Positions 1-9,641 of a DNA stretch of 64,000 bases are shown here, piece after piece; position 1 is the stretch's first letter; each line of letters starts with the position of its first letter. The notes under the pieces were generated by a model. The model had not been told where the DNA came from. It worked only from the letters and a program-made list of their open reading frames with translations, and searched no databases. The DNA is from Paracoccaceae bacterium (GTDB lineage Bacteria > Pseudomonadota > Alphaproteobacteria > Rhodobacterales > Rhodobacteraceae), in the NCBI GenBank assembly GCA_024227475.1, contig JAAEUI010000430.1:1-64000 (forward strand), in the 5' to 3' direction. The position numbers and the translations under genes were made by a program.

Positions 1-634
1 GCTGGTTGCCCGACAGGAAGAAGGCAAGCACAAATTCATCAAAACTGACGGTGAATGAGACAAGCAGGCTGGAAACAATGCCCGGCGCGACAATCGGCAG
101 CGTCACCCGCCGGAAGGTCTCTACAGCACCGGACCCAAGATCAAAGGCGGCTTCTTCCAGAGAGACATCGAAATCATCGAACGCCGATTTCATGATCGAC
201 ACCGAAAATGGCAACGCCAGAAACGTATGCCCCAGCACAATCGCGGTGAGGGAAGGTTTGAGCCCCATTGATATGAAAAGAACCAGCATGGAAGAAGCAA
301 CGATGATGCCCGGCACCACCAGTGGCAGCATCACCAGCCCTTCTGACGCCTGCTTACCGGGAAATCGAAAGCGCACGTAGGCACGGGCCGCGAACAGGCC
401 CATTGAGGTCGCCGCGAATGCCGAAACCACCCCAACCAGCAAACTGTTCACCAGCGCCTGGATAAGCGTATCCTGCGCCCCGAGCTGGCGATACCACTCC
501 AGCGTCCAGCCCTTGATCGGAAATGCCACTATGGTGCCGTCGTTGAAGGAAAACAGCGGCAGCAGGAATACCGGCAGGTAAAGAAACACCAGATAGAGGA
601 TGGTATAGGCGCGCAGGCCGGAAATGCGTTTCAT
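1..634 (-). CDS. ABC transporter permease, PotC-like (spermidine/putrescine type), truncated by window start
   Basis: Minus-strand reading from ATG at 634: MKRISGLRAYTILYLVFLYLPVLLLPLFSFNDGTIVAFPIKGWTLEWYRQL..., multi-TM with EAAxDLG permease loop (EEAAFDLGSGAVETFRRVTLP); runs off window. Confidence 0.85.
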   Translation of the reverse strand, partial: MKRISGLRAYTILYLVFLYLPVFLLPLFSFNDGTIVAFPIKGWTLEWYRQLGAQDTLIQALVNSLLVGVVSAFAATSMGLFAARAYVRFRFPGKQASEGLVMLPLVVPGIIVASSMLVLFISMGLKPSLTAIVLGHTFLALPFSVSIMKSAFDDFDVSLEEAAFDLGSGAVETFRRVTLPIVAPGIVSSLLVSFTVSFDEFVLAFFLSGNQ

Positions 635-1491
635 CTGATGCGCCTCCCCATGCCGGACGCGCCCAGAACAAAGACGATGGCAACAAACCCGACCGACAAC
701 ATGGCCAGAAGTGAAAGCGTCGCCCCTAGAGGCCAGTTGTTGGCAGCGCCAAACTGGACCTGAATGAGGTTGGCAATCATCTTGCCATCCGAACCGCCAA
801 CCAACGACGGCGTTACATAATCACCGACAGTCGGAATAAAGATGATCAGGCAGGCCGCAATGATGCCGGGGATCGTCAACGGCAGGGTCACCCGCAGGAA
901 CCTCTGGGCCGCACCATTTCCAAGGTCAGTGGCTGCCTCGAGCAGGCTGGGATCAATTTTCTGAAGCGACACAAAGATTGGCAGTATCGCAAACGGCGCC
1001 CAGGCATGGGCCAGCGTCAGCACCACGGCAAATTCGTTGTACAGCAGAAACGTGAGCGGTTCTTCGATCAACCCGAGGCCCAGAAGAGCCGAGTTTAGAA
1101 CGCCGTTGAACCCTAGGATCAGTTTCCAGGCGAAAACCCGCAGCAGATAGCTCGACCAGAACGGAATGGTAATAAGGAGCAGCCAGAGTGTCTTTTTCTC
1201 CGTTTTCATCGCGATGAAATATGCAATCGGATAGGCCAGAGCGACCGTAACCAGCGTGACCGCCGCAGCAATCAGGATCGAACGGATCATCAGGTACTTT
1301 ACCAGCGGGTCGGTGAGCGCCTCGCGGTAATTGGCCAGTGTCGGCGTACGGTCAACCGAGACATAGGTCTGGGTCCAGAGCGAATATGCAACGAGAATGA
1401 TCAGTGGGGCGGCCACGAGGAACCCCACATACAGCGTCGCGGGCGCACTAAGCGCAACACCTCTCGCAGCTTCGCTTCTGAACTTGATCAC
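631..1491 (-). CDS. ABC transporter permease, PotB-like
   Basis: ORF with EAATDLGNGAAQRFLRVTLPLTIPGI loop; GTG start at 1491 with upstream GAGGG preferred over ATG at 1551, which lies beyond a palindrome; 4-bp overlap with downstream permease. Confidence 0.85.
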   Translation of the reverse strand: MIKFRSEAARGVALSAPATLYVGFLVAAPLIILVAYSLWTQTYVSVDRTPTLANYREALTDPLVKYLMIRSILIAAAVTLVTVALAYPIAYFIAMKTEKKTLWLLLITIPFWSSYLLRVFAWKLILGFNGVLNSALLGLGLIEEPLTFLLYNEFAVVLTLAHAWAPFAILPIFVSLQKIDPSLLEAATDLGNGAAQRFLRVTLPLTIPGIIAACLIIFIPTVGDYVTPSLVGGSDGKMIANLIQVQFGAANNWPLGATLSLLAMLSVGFVAIVFVLGASGMGRRIR

Positions 1492-1527
1492 GGAGCCCTC
1501 TTTGGTCAGCCGAATGTTGATTGCACT

Positions 1528-1545
1528 AATGGACGATCGTCCATT
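1528..1545. promoter_or_regulatory. Perfect 18-bp palindrome AATGGACGATCGTCCATT, candidate TetR-family operator
   Basis: Perfect inverted repeat in the divergent interval between the PotB-like permease and the TetR regulator. Confidence 0.7.
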
Positions 1546-1610
1546 TATCATTGCGCAAGAGAGCCTGTTGTGTCAATCTTCATCATCCACGCTGCATTTA
1601 GCCACCAGCC

Positions 1611-2294
1611 TTGAAGGCCAGAACATTGAAAACAAAAGTTAAATCAAAAACTCGCCCAAACAGGGATCGTTCCCAGAGCCGCGATCCTGAGCGAAACAAG
1701 GGGCGTTTGATCGAGGCAACGCTCGAATCAATCGCTCTGGATGGGATCACCGAGACGACTGTGAGCAAGATCATCGAACGGGCCGGGCTTTCGCGCGGAA
1801 TGATCCATCTGCACTATGGCGGAAAGGACAATCTCCTGGTGGCCGCAGCAGAGGCATTCAGCGAGGTTTACTATAAGGAAATGGAACTGCAGATCTCGGG
1901 CAGATCCGGCAGACCTGCTGAAATGATCATGGCGGTTGTCCGCGCCGATCTGAGTATTGAAATCCTCAATGAACGTTCTGCCGCGATCTGGCATGCTTTC
2001 CGCGGCGTTGCTCGAACCAATGCCGCAATCGCCCGTTTCAGCGACACCCGCGACAAGCGGCTCCGCACCATGATTTGCGATGCGTTCAGCGAGCTTCTGA
2101 AGCTGCAAAATCCTGCGGGTAACGCAACGACTGCCAACGAAGTAACCCTGGGCACGCTGGCGTTGCTGGAAGGTATGTGGACGGACTTTCTGACCCATCC
2201 TAACGCCTTTTCGCGCGATACAGCCGTGCGCATCGTGGCTCGGTTTCTTGACGGTTTGTTTCCGGGCGAATTCAAGGAATACGCCGGCGGTTAG
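1611..2294 (+). CDS. TetR/AcrR family transcriptional regulator (start uncertain; TTG at 1611 or 1626)
   Basis: N-terminal HTH: RLIEATLESIALDGITETTVSKIIERAGLSRGMIHLHYGGKDNLL, typical TetR/BetI-like. Confidence 0.85.
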   Translation: MKARTLKTKVKSKTRPNRDRSQSRDPERNKGRLIEATLESIALDGITETTVSKIIERAGLSRGMIHLHYGGKDNLLVAAAEAFSEVYYKEMELQISGRSGRPAEMIMAVVRADLSIEILNERSAAIWHAFRGVARTNAAIARFSDTRDKRLRTMICDAFSELLKLQNPAGNATTANEVTLGTLALLEGMWTDFLTHPNAFSRDTAVRIVARFLDGLFPGEFKEYAGG

Positions 2295-2400
2295 AACGCT
2301 ATGCCCTTAATTTGAAACAGATTATGGGCAAAGCGCCGGTCCAAGCCTTTGATGTTGCTGCGTTATGAGGTTCAATCTGGATCAAATTCATAGTCTCTCA
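2292..2400. repeat. Dispersed ~110-bp intergenic repeat, copy A
   Basis: Begins TAGAACGCT at the TetR stop codon; core AAAGCGCCGGTCCAAGCCTTTGATGTTGCTGCGTT (2330-2364) matches copy B at 31/35 positions. Confidence 0.7.
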
Positions 2401-3649
2401 GCGTTTGCGGTTTCATCTGGATTGAGAACCCCGGAGCAAGAGGAGCCTGATACGCCCCGTTTTCCACCACGCACGGGTCGACGAAATGCTCATGCAAGTG
2501 ATCGACAAACTCGATCCGTTTGCTGTCCTTTTCACCGGTAATCGCTACGTAGTCGATCATTGAAAGATGCTGAACATATTCGCACAGCCCAACACCGCCC
2601 GCGTGAGGCCAGACAGGCAGGCCATATTTGGCCGCCATCAGTTGCACCGCGAGCACCTCGTTCAAACCACCAAGGCGGCAGCTGTCAATCTGAACAAAAT
2701 CAATCGCGCCATTGGCGATGAATTGTTTGAACAGAATGCGGTTCTGGCACATTTCGCCAGTGGCGACTTTGATGGGCGCCACGCCTTCGCGGATTTTGCG
2801 GTGACCCAAGACATCATCGGGGCTTGTCGGTTCTTCGATGAAGAGCGGACGTGCAAAAGCCAGCTCTCGAACCCAGTCAATCGCCTGATCCACCTCCCAA
2901 ACCTGATTGGCATCGATCATAATATTCATGTCTTCGCCCAGTTCCTCGCGAGCAATCGTCAGCCGACGAATGTCATCCTGAAGGTTCTTACCGACCTTGA
3001 ATTTGGTGTGTGTGAAGCCTGCATCGCGAGCTTCCCGGCATAAACGCCTCAACTTGTCGTCGGGGTATCCAAGCCAGCCCGCAGATGTGGTGTAGCAGGG
3101 ATAGCCCTCGTTCTTCAGTTTATTGATCCGTTCAGTCCTGCCAGGTGAGGCGGCGTGCAGGATATCGAGCGCTTCTTCCTCGGTTAATACATCGCTCATG
3201 TAGCGGAAATCGACCAGTCTCACGATTTCCTCGGGCGACATTTCCCCCACCAGCAGCCAAACCGGTTTGCCTGCTTCCTTGGCCAGCAGATCCCACATCG
3301 CATTTACAACCGCCCCGGTTGCCAGGTGAATCGCGCCCTTATCGGGGCCAATCCAGCGCAACTGGCTGTCGCCAGTGATGTGACGCCAGAATCGGCCCAT
3401 GTCCGCGCGCACCCAGTCCAGATCCACCCCGATCAGCAGGTGCTGCATCGCGTTGATAGCTGCGACGCAGATTTCATTACCGCGCCCGATTGTGAAGGTC
3501 AGGCCGTGGCCTTCGTGGTTGCCGTTGGTTTCCAACACGACATAAGCCGCCGAGTAGTCCGGATCCGGGTTCATTGCATCCGAGCCATCCAGCGCCTGTG
3601 ACGTTGGGAACCGTAAGTCGCGGGTGCTAATGCCGGTGATCCGCACCAT
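2372..3649 (-). CDS. L-fuconate dehydratase-like enolase superfamily enzyme
   Basis: 425 aa; FKVGKN, MIDANQVWEVDQAIDWV, EEPTSPDD, GEMCQNR, WPHAGGVGLCEYVQHLS motifs as in FucD-type dehydratases. Confidence 0.85.
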   Translation of the reverse strand: MVRITGISTRDLRFPTSQALDGSDAMNPDPDYSAAYVVLETNGNHEGHGLTFTIGRGNEICVAAINAMQHLLIGVDLDWVRADMGRFWRHITGDSQLRWIGPDKGAIHLATGAVVNAMWDLLAKEAGKPVWLLVGEMSPEEIVRLVDFRYMSDVLTEEEALDILHAASPGRTERINKLKNEGYPCYTTSAGWLGYPDDKLRRLCREARDAGFTHTKFKVGKNLQDDIRRLTIAREELGEDMNIMIDANQVWEVDQAIDWVRELAFARPLFIEEPTSPDDVLGHRKIREGVAPIKVATGEMCQNRILFKQFIANGAIDFVQIDSCRLGGLNEVLAVQLMAAKYGLPVWPHAGGVGLCEYVQHLSMIDYVAITGEKDSKRIEFVDHLHEHFVDPCVVENGAYQAPLAPGFSIQMKPQTLRDYEFDPD

Positions 3650-4491
3650 CAGCCGGCCGCCACTATTTGGTTTTGGACCCCCAGTCCTTCAATACCCAGT
3701 TCCATTGTGTCGCCGGGCTTCAGATAAGTTTCCGGAGATTGGCCCATGCCAACACCGGGTGGGGTGCCGGTCGAAATGATGTCACCTGGCTGCAAACTCA
3801 TAAAATGCGACAGATGCGAGATCACCGTGGCCACGTCAAAGTGCATCGTTCTGGTGGAGCCATCCTGATAGCGGTGGCCGTTGACTTCCAAATACATCGG
3901 AAGGTTCTGCGGATCAGAGACCTCGTCGCGCGTCACCAACCACGGGCCGATGGGGCCGAATGTGTCACAAGATTTACCCTTCACCCACTGGCCGGACCGA
4001 TGAAGCTGAAAGTCGCGTTCGCTGAGGTCATTGACCACGCAATACCCGGCGACATGTTCCAGAGCGTCGCTGACCGAAACGTATTTGGCGTGCTTGCCGA
4101 TGACGACGCCCAATTCGACTTCCCAGTCGGATTTGACCGAGCCGCGTGGAATCTCAACGGTATCATTCGGTCCGCAAATCGCTGAAGTCGCCTTGAAGAA
4201 TATTACCGGTTCTTCCGGCAGCGCCATACCGCTTTCGGCGGCGTGGTCGGCGTAGTTCAGACCGATGCAGATGAACTTGCCAACCTGCCCGATACAGGGG
4301 CCAAGGCGCGGGTTGCCCTCTGCCAGCGGCAGGCTTGCCGGATCAATCGCGCGGATCCGGTCCAGTTCAGCGTCATTCAGCGCCGACCCGGCAAGGTCGG
4401 CAACCACACCTGACAAATCACGAATGTTGCCATTAACATCCAGAAGGCCCGGTTTTTCGGCACCGGATGGCCCATAACGCAAGAGTTTCAT
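3649..4491 (-). CDS. Fumarylacetoacetate hydrolase family protein (candidate 2,4-diketo-3-deoxy-L-fuconate hydrolase)
   Basis: IGLNYADHAAESGMALPEEPVIFFKATSAICGPND...DWEVELGVVIGK; FAH-family signature; adjacent to fuconate dehydratase. Confidence 0.85.
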   Translation of the reverse strand: MKLLRYGPSGAEKPGLLDVNGNIRDLSGVVADLAGSALNDAELDRIRAIDPASLPLAEGNPRLGPCIGQVGKFICIGLNYADHAAESGMALPEEPVIFFKATSAICGPNDTVEIPRGSVKSDWEVELGVVIGKHAKYVSVSDALEHVAGYCVVNDLSERDFQLHRSGQWVKGKSCDTFGPIGPWLVTRDEVSDPQNLPMYLEVNGHRYQDGSTRTMHFDVATVISHLSHFMSLQPGDIISTGTPPGVGMGQSPETYLKPGDTMELGIEGLGVQNQIVAAG

Positions 4492-4509
4492 TTCTCTTAT
4501 CTCCTTAGT

Positions 4510-5259
4510 TCAAACGGACCAACCGCCGTCGATGGCGTGGGTCTGTCCGGTTGTAAAAGCGCTGTCATCACTGGCAAGATAAAGTGCCAGTGCGCCGATT
4601 TCCTCGGGCGCGCCGATGCGACCCATTGGCTGACGGGCAATAAAATCCTTCAACGCCCGTTCATAGTTACCGGTGGCCCGAAGCCGCCCGTGCATCGAAG
4701 GGCTGTCAACGGTGCCGGGGCAGATTGCGTTGCAACGTATGCCACGCGTCACGTAATCGGCAGCGACGGACTTGGTCATCCCAATAACCGCGGCCTTGGA
4801 GGCACAATAGGCGAACCGGTTGGGAACACCCTTAATCGACGAAGCAACGGACGACATGTTGATAATGGATCCACCACCCTGTTCTAACATCGCCGGCAAG
4901 GTCAGCCTGATAAGCCGGTACGTCGCTTTGACGTTCAGGTCAAAACTGAAGTCCCAATCCTTTTCCTCACACTCCAGAATGGTGCCGTTGGCAACGTATC
5001 CGGCGCAGTTGAACAGTACATCGAGAGCCCCTACTTTGGCGATTGCCTCCTTGACCGCTTCACCGTCTGTTACGTCCAGCTTCAGCGCGGTTATTCCCTC
5101 AATTGTATTGAGTTCAGCAAGTGCCTCCTGGTTAATGTCGCTGGCAGTCACCTGAGCTCCCTCAGCAGCAAACAACTCGGCGGTAGAGCGACCAATCCCT
5201 TGGCCCGCTGCGGTAATCAGTATTTTTTTTCCGGCCAGTCGGCCCTGTGCTTGTGTCAT
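4510..5259 (-). CDS. SDR family oxidoreductase (candidate 2-keto-3-deoxy-L-fuconate dehydrogenase)
   Basis: TAAGQGIGRSTAE, NMSSVASSIKG...YCASKAAV catalytic motifs; cluster context. Confidence 0.85.
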   Translation of the reverse strand: MTQAQGRLAGKKILITAAGQGIGRSTAELFAAEGAQVTASDINQEALAELNTIEGITALKLDVTDGEAVKEAIAKVGALDVLFNCAGYVANGTILECEEKDWDFSFDLNVKATYRLIRLTLPAMLEQGGGSIINMSSVASSIKGVPNRFAYCASKAAVIGMTKSVAADYVTRGIRCNAICPGTVDSPSMHGRLRATGNYERALKDFIARQPMGRIGAPEEIGALALYLASDDSAFTTGQTHAIDGGWSV

Positions 5260-5263
5260 GTTC

Positions 5264-5593
5264 TCAGTCCGTGTGAAAAACTTGTTGCATCATCGCCCAT
5301 TGCTCGCCGTCAGCGCGGCTCGCCAGCGGCGACTGGCAGGGGTCGGTATGGGTCCACCATTCGCGGGTTTTCGGGTCTTCGGCCATGCGCGCCATATCTG
5401 CGTCAAAGTCGCTGCCGTGGTATTCCCAATAGCCAAACAGCAGGTTTTCCGGCTCGCGCAGGAAAATTGTATAGTTGTGGATGTTGCTGCCTCTGATTTG
5501 GGCCAGAACGTCCGGCCAAGCCGCAGAGTGCAAGCGTTTGTAGGCTTCAATCTTGTCGGGTTTGATACCAATCACCATGCCCATGCGCTGCAT
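5264..5593 (-). CDS. L-rhamnose/L-fucose mutarotase family protein
   Basis: MQRMGMVIGIKPDKIEAYKRLHSAAWPDVLAQIRGSNIHNYTIFLREPENLLFGYWEY; GGAGGA upstream of the ATG at 5593; TAATG overlap with upstream gene stop. Confidence 0.85.
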   Translation of the reverse strand: MQRMGMVIGIKPDKIEAYKRLHSAAWPDVLAQIRGSNIHNYTIFLREPENLLFGYWEYHGSDFDADMARMAEDPKTREWWTHTDPCQSPLASRADGEQWAMMQQVFHTD

Positions 5594-6705
5594 TACGATC
5601 CTCCGGTGATTGTGTGTGATATCAGTGATTTGGCGGCAATGGCCTTCCAATCCCAATCAATCCCCAACCCTGGGGAATTAGACGGTATGGCAGTGCCATT
5701 TTCAATTTGCATCGCGCCGGTGGTTACACTTTCAAGCTGAGGGATGTACTCCAGCCATTTGGCATTCGGCACCGCACACACAAGTGACAGATGCAACTCC
5801 ATCAAAAAATGCGGGCAGACCATGACGTTAAACGCCTCGGCCATATGCGCCACTTTGAGCCATGGGGTAATTCCGCCAATTCGGGCCACGTCGACCTGCA
5901 CGATACTGGCCGCACTCAATTGCAGATAGTCCTTGAACTGGCTCAGCGAATAGAGGCTCTCGCCCACTGCGATCGGCACCGATGTGCTGCGAGACAACTC
6001 GACATGGCCGGAAACATTGTCAGCGGGCAGCGGCTCTTCTAACCAGGCCACCCCGTGATCCTCCAGCATCCGGGCCCGGCGGATCGCTTCGGACAGGGTG
6101 AACCCCTGATTGGCATCGGTCATGATCTCGTAGCCATCGCCAACCGCGGCTCGCACCGCTGTCAGCCGGTCGGCATCCTGGCTGATGTGGTCCTTGCCGA
6201 TCTTGATCTTGGAGCCCTTAAACCCCTTGGATTGCATTTCCAGCGCATCATCGGCCAACGCCTGCGTTTCAAGATGCAGCCAGCCGCCCTCGGTGGTGTA
6301 AACCGGGACGCGATCCCGGCTGCCTCCGGCGGCTTTCCATAGGGGTCGTCCGGCCTTTTTGCATTTCATGTCCCAAAGAGCGGTATCAATCGCCGCAAGC
6401 GCTAAGGACGTGATCGCCCCAACCGCCGTGGCATGGGTCAGGAACAGAAGATCGCGCCAGATGCCCTCGATGCAATCCGGATCACGGCCAATCAGCGCCG
6501 GGGCCAGCGTTTTTTCCAACAGCGCCATAACCGAGGGCCCGCCGGTGCCAATGGTGTAGGAGTAGCCCGTTCCACTGGCGCCATCGCTATCAAATATGGT
6601 TACAAACGGAGTTTCCTGGCTGACAAACGATTGGATGGCATCTACCCGTTTCGTCTTTGGCACCAGGTCGATCATCTGCAGTTCAACGCGAGCAATATGG
6701 GTCAT
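5593..6705 (-). CDS. Mandelate racemase/muconate lactonizing enzyme family protein (second acid-sugar dehydratase-like enzyme in the fucose island)
   Basis: GSKIKIG (KxK), MTDANQGFT, WLEEPLPADN, VGESLYS, CPHFLMELHLSL motifs. Confidence 0.8.
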   Translation of the reverse strand: MTHIARVELQMIDLVPKTKRVDAIQSFVSQETPFVTIFDSDGASGTGYSYTIGTGGPSVMALLEKTLAPALIGRDPDCIEGIWRDLLFLTHATAVGAITSLALAAIDTALWDMKCKKAGRPLWKAAGGSRDRVPVYTTEGGWLHLETQALADDALEMQSKGFKGSKIKIGKDHISQDADRLTAVRAAVGDGYEIMTDANQGFTLSEAIRRARMLEDHGVAWLEEPLPADNVSGHVELSRSTSVPIAVGESLYSLSQFKDYLQLSAASIVQVDVARIGGITPWLKVAHMAEAFNVMVCPHFLMELHLSLVCAVPNAKWLEYIPQLESVTTGAMQIENGTAIPSNSPGLGIDWDWKAIAAKSLISHTITGGS

Positions 6706-6708
6706 GGT

Positions 6709-7803
6709 TCAGCCTCGGATCGCTTCAGAACTTGCCGCGTCAAACACGTGGCATTTGTCCAACATCAGCTGAAATTTCATCGTTTCACCCGGCCGGACAG
6801 GGCGCGGATTCAGCATCTTAGCCTGTACCTCGTTACCGGCCACATCGGTGAAAAGCAGGGTTTCCGTGCCCAGCGGCTCGGTCAGGCTGATGGTAAGTTC
6901 AAGTTCATGCTTCTCCCCCTCCTCCTCGACCGAATGGCCAACCGGCATCAGGTTGTCAGCGCGGAAACCAAAACACACCTTCTGCCCATCCCTGACAAGA
7001 CCACGCACCCGGGATGGTACCGGTACGCTCAGCCCGCCTGCAAGATTGATCGTATTTGAGCCTGACACTACCCCGTCGATCAGATTCATGGGCGGAGAAC
7101 CGATGAAAGTAGCAGCAAATGTGTTCACCGGCGTGTTGAATAGCTCCAGCGGGGTGCCCACCTGCACGATATGCCCATCACGCATCAGTACGATGCGGTC
7201 GGCTAGCGTCATCGCCTCAACCTGATCGTGCGTCACATAGACGATCGTGTTGCCCACCTTCTGATGCAATTTCTTGATCTCGACCCGCATCTGGGTGCGC
7301 AGCTTGGCGTCAAGGTTCGACAGCGGTTCGTCGAATAGAAATACGTCGGGACTTCGCACGATTGCCCGCCCCATAGCGACCCGCTGGCGCTGCCCACCGG
7401 ACAATTCGGCAGGCTTACGGTCCATCAGGTCCCGCAGCCCGAGAATGCCTGCTGCCTCGTCAACCGCCTTGGTAATTGCCGTCTGGTCCGCTTTGGCAAT
7501 CTTCAATGAAAAACCGAGGTTTTCTCGCACGGTCATATGCGGGTAAAGCGCGTAGTTCTGGAACACCATCGAGATGTTGCGTTCGCGTGGCGGCAGGTCG
7601 TTCACAACCCGCCCCCCAATTGCAATCTCGCCGCCCGAGATATCTTCAAGCCCAGCAATCATCCTGAGCGTTGTTGACTTACCGCAACCCGAGGGGCCGA
7701 CCAGCACGACGAACTCTCCATCCTCGATTCCCAGATCGATGCCATGCACTGCCCGGGTTTTGCCGTAATCCTTGATGACGTTTGAAAGATTTACTTCGGT
7801 CAT
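6709..7803 (-). CDS. Carbohydrate ABC transporter ATP-binding protein (UgpC/MsmK type)
   Basis: [18 protein letters not shown] Walker [40 protein letters not shown] at 7803. Confidence 0.92.
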   Translation of the reverse strand: MTEVNLSNVIKDYGKTRAVHGIDLGIEDGEFVVLVGPSGCGKSTTLRMIAGLEDISGGEIAIGGRVVNDLPPRERNISMVFQNYALYPHMTVRENLGFSLKIAKADQTAITKAVDEAAGILGLRDLMDRKPAELSGGQRQRVAMGRAIVRSPDVFLFDEPLSNLDAKLRTQMRVEIKKLHQKVGNTIVYVTHDQVEAMTLADRIVLMRDGHIVQVGTPLELFNTPVNTFAATFIGSPPMNLIDGVVSGSNTINLAGGLSVPVPSRVRGLVRDGQKVCFGFRADNLMPVGHSVEEEGEKHELELTISLTEPLGTETLLFTDVAGNEVQAKMLNPRPVRPGETMKFQLMLDKCHVFDAASSEAIRG

Positions 7804-7807
7804 GATT

Positions 7808-8671
7808 TTATCCTTTGACGCCGCCGAACGTGAGGCCGGCAATCAGGTGTTTCTGAACAAGGAAGGTAAGCACGAGCGCAGGGATGATCATCAGGACCGC
7901 CAGTGCACACATGCCACCCCAGTTGATGGTGAATTCGGCGGTGAAATCCAAAAGGCCCACCGGCATCGTCTTTGACCCCACCGAGCGGGTCAGTTGCGAC
8001 GCCAGCGCAAACTCGTTCCACGAGGTCAGAAAAGCGAAAATCGCCGCCGAGGCGACGCCGGATCGCGCCACTGGAAACTCGACCCGCCAGAAGGCCTGCC
8101 ATCGGGTGCAGCCATCAATCTCGGCAGCCTCGTGCAGCTCTTTTGGGATCTGGCGGAAGAAGCCATCGGTCAGCCAGATTGTGAAGGGCACGTTCATCGC
8201 CACATAAGCCAGGATCAGGCCGAAATGGGTGTCGATGATGCCAACGCGGGCAAAAACAATGAACAAAGGCAGCGACAGGGCCACGCCCGGAACCGCGCGA
8301 AACAGCATCAGGCCAACAAAATATCCCGCCTTGCCTGGGAAGCGGTAGCGGGCAAAAGCATAGCCACCGGACATACCGATCAGAATGGCAATGGTCGTTG
8401 AAACCACCGAAACAATCAGGGAATTGCGGAAGTAACTGAACACCGGCACACCACCTTCGCCCGCGCCTCCGAACATGTTGCGATAGTGTTCCAGCGTGAA
8501 AGAGGGCGTCCAGACCGGTGGCTTGGCCATGATCTCGACTGTCGGGCGGAACGAGTTCAGTACAATCCACAAGCCCGGAATGCAGATGATGGCCATGGTG
8601 ATAAAGAGCGCGACAAAGTGCACAGCATTGAGCGCACGCTTACGATTGCGGTATGTCTGATTTCGGTCCAT
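7808..8671 (-). CDS. Carbohydrate ABC transporter permease (MalG type)
   Basis: [26 protein letters not shown]...; [25 protein letters not shown] permease loop. Confidence 0.9.
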   Translation of the reverse strand: MDRNQTYRNRKRALNAVHFVALFITMAIICIPGLWIVLNSFRPTVEIMAKPPVWTPSFTLEHYRNMFGGAGEGGVPVFSYFRNSLIVSVVSTTIAILIGMSGGYAFARYRFPGKAGYFVGLMLFRAVPGVALSLPLFIVFARVGIIDTHFGLILAYVAMNVPFTIWLTDGFFRQIPKELHEAAEIDGCTRWQAFWRVEFPVARSGVASAAIFAFLTSWNEFALASQLTRSVGSKTMPVGLLDFTAEFTINWGGMCALAVLMIIPALVLTFLVQKHLIAGLTFGGVKG

Positions 8672-8675
8672 GCGC

Positions 8676-9569
8676 CTATCCCGCCATTCCGATCTGGGCG
8701 CGTGCGGCACTGAGTTTACGGAAAAAATAGATGGTGAAGAGGATCGACAGGATGATCGAAACATACCCCATCGCGTTGGCCAGCCCCATGCGGGAATCAA
8801 CGTATCCGGTCCGGCTCATCAGGGTCCACAAAAGCTCGGTCCGCCGGGCCGGGCCGCCACCGGTCATGATCTGCACGATGTCATAGGCCCGCGCTACATC
8901 GAGGCTGCGGATGGTCATCGCGATATAGATAAACGGCATCAGAAACGGCAAGGTGATATGTCGGAATGTCTGGATCGGCGTACAGCCATCAACCTTGGCC
9001 GCCTCCAACGGGTCGCGCGGCATGGCGAAAAGGCCTGCCAGGATCAGGATTGCGAAGACCGGCGTGCTCATCCAGACCTCGGCGAAAATGATCGAGAACA
9101 TCGCCAGCTTTCCATCAACCAGCCAAGGCAAAGCTGCGTTATACCCCATGGATTGCAGCACGTTGTTCACCAACCCGATGTTATCGTTGAAGATGAACTT
9201 GAACTGGAACCCCACCAGGATCGGCGAAAACATCATCGGGAACATCAAGATGGTGCGTAAGCTACGCTGGCCCCAAGTAACCTTGTTCATCATCAGTGCA
9301 ATGCCAAGGCCCAGAAGCAGTTCCAGATTCAGCACGATGGTCAAAAACAGAACCGTCCGCCCGAACGCCGCCCAGAATTTTCCGTCGCTTAAGATTTTTT
9401 CGTAATTGTAAGTGCCCACCCATTTCCACAAGGTCGCCGGCCGCGTCAGCTTGTAGGGCGTAAAGCTGGAATAGAGCGAAAAGACCAGAGGGATCAGTAC
9501 AACTGCAGCAATCACGACGATCGCAGGCAACAGAAGGACAAACCACTCGGGCAAGCGGCGACGGGTCAT
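8676..9569 (-). CDS. Sugar ABC transporter permease (MalF type)
   Basis: DPLEAAKVDGCTPIQTFRHITLPFLMPF loop; six predicted TM stretches. Confidence 0.9.
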   Translation of the reverse strand: MTRRRLPEWFVLLLPAIVVIAAVVLIPLVFSLYSSFTPYKLTRPATLWKWVGTYNYEKILSDGKFWAAFGRTVLFLTIVLNLELLLGLGIALMMNKVTWGQRSLRTILMFPMMFSPILVGFQFKFIFNDNIGLVNNVLQSMGYNAALPWLVDGKLAMFSIIFAEVWMSTPVFAILILAGLFAMPRDPLEAAKVDGCTPIQTFRHITLPFLMPFIYIAMTIRSLDVARAYDIVQIMTGGGPARRTELLWTLMSRTGYVDSRMGLANAMGYVSIILSILFTIYFFRKLSAARAQIGMAG

Positions 9570-9603
9570 TGTACACCTATCAGAAGAATCGAGCGTGGGT
9601 TCA

Positions 9604-9624
9604 GGGGCAGGATAGACCTGCCCC
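9604..9624 (-). promoter_or_regulatory. Perfect 8-bp stem / 5-nt loop hairpin between solute-binding protein and permease genes
   Basis: GGGGCAGG-ATAGA-CCTGCCCC. Confidence 0.65.
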
Positions 9625-9641
9625 CAAACAGGGAGAAGGGT

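Noticed and set aside
8670-9260. 196-aa plus-strand ORF opposite the MalF-type permease
   Set aside because: His/Arg/Asp-rich translation complementary to TM-coding sequence; shadow ORF.
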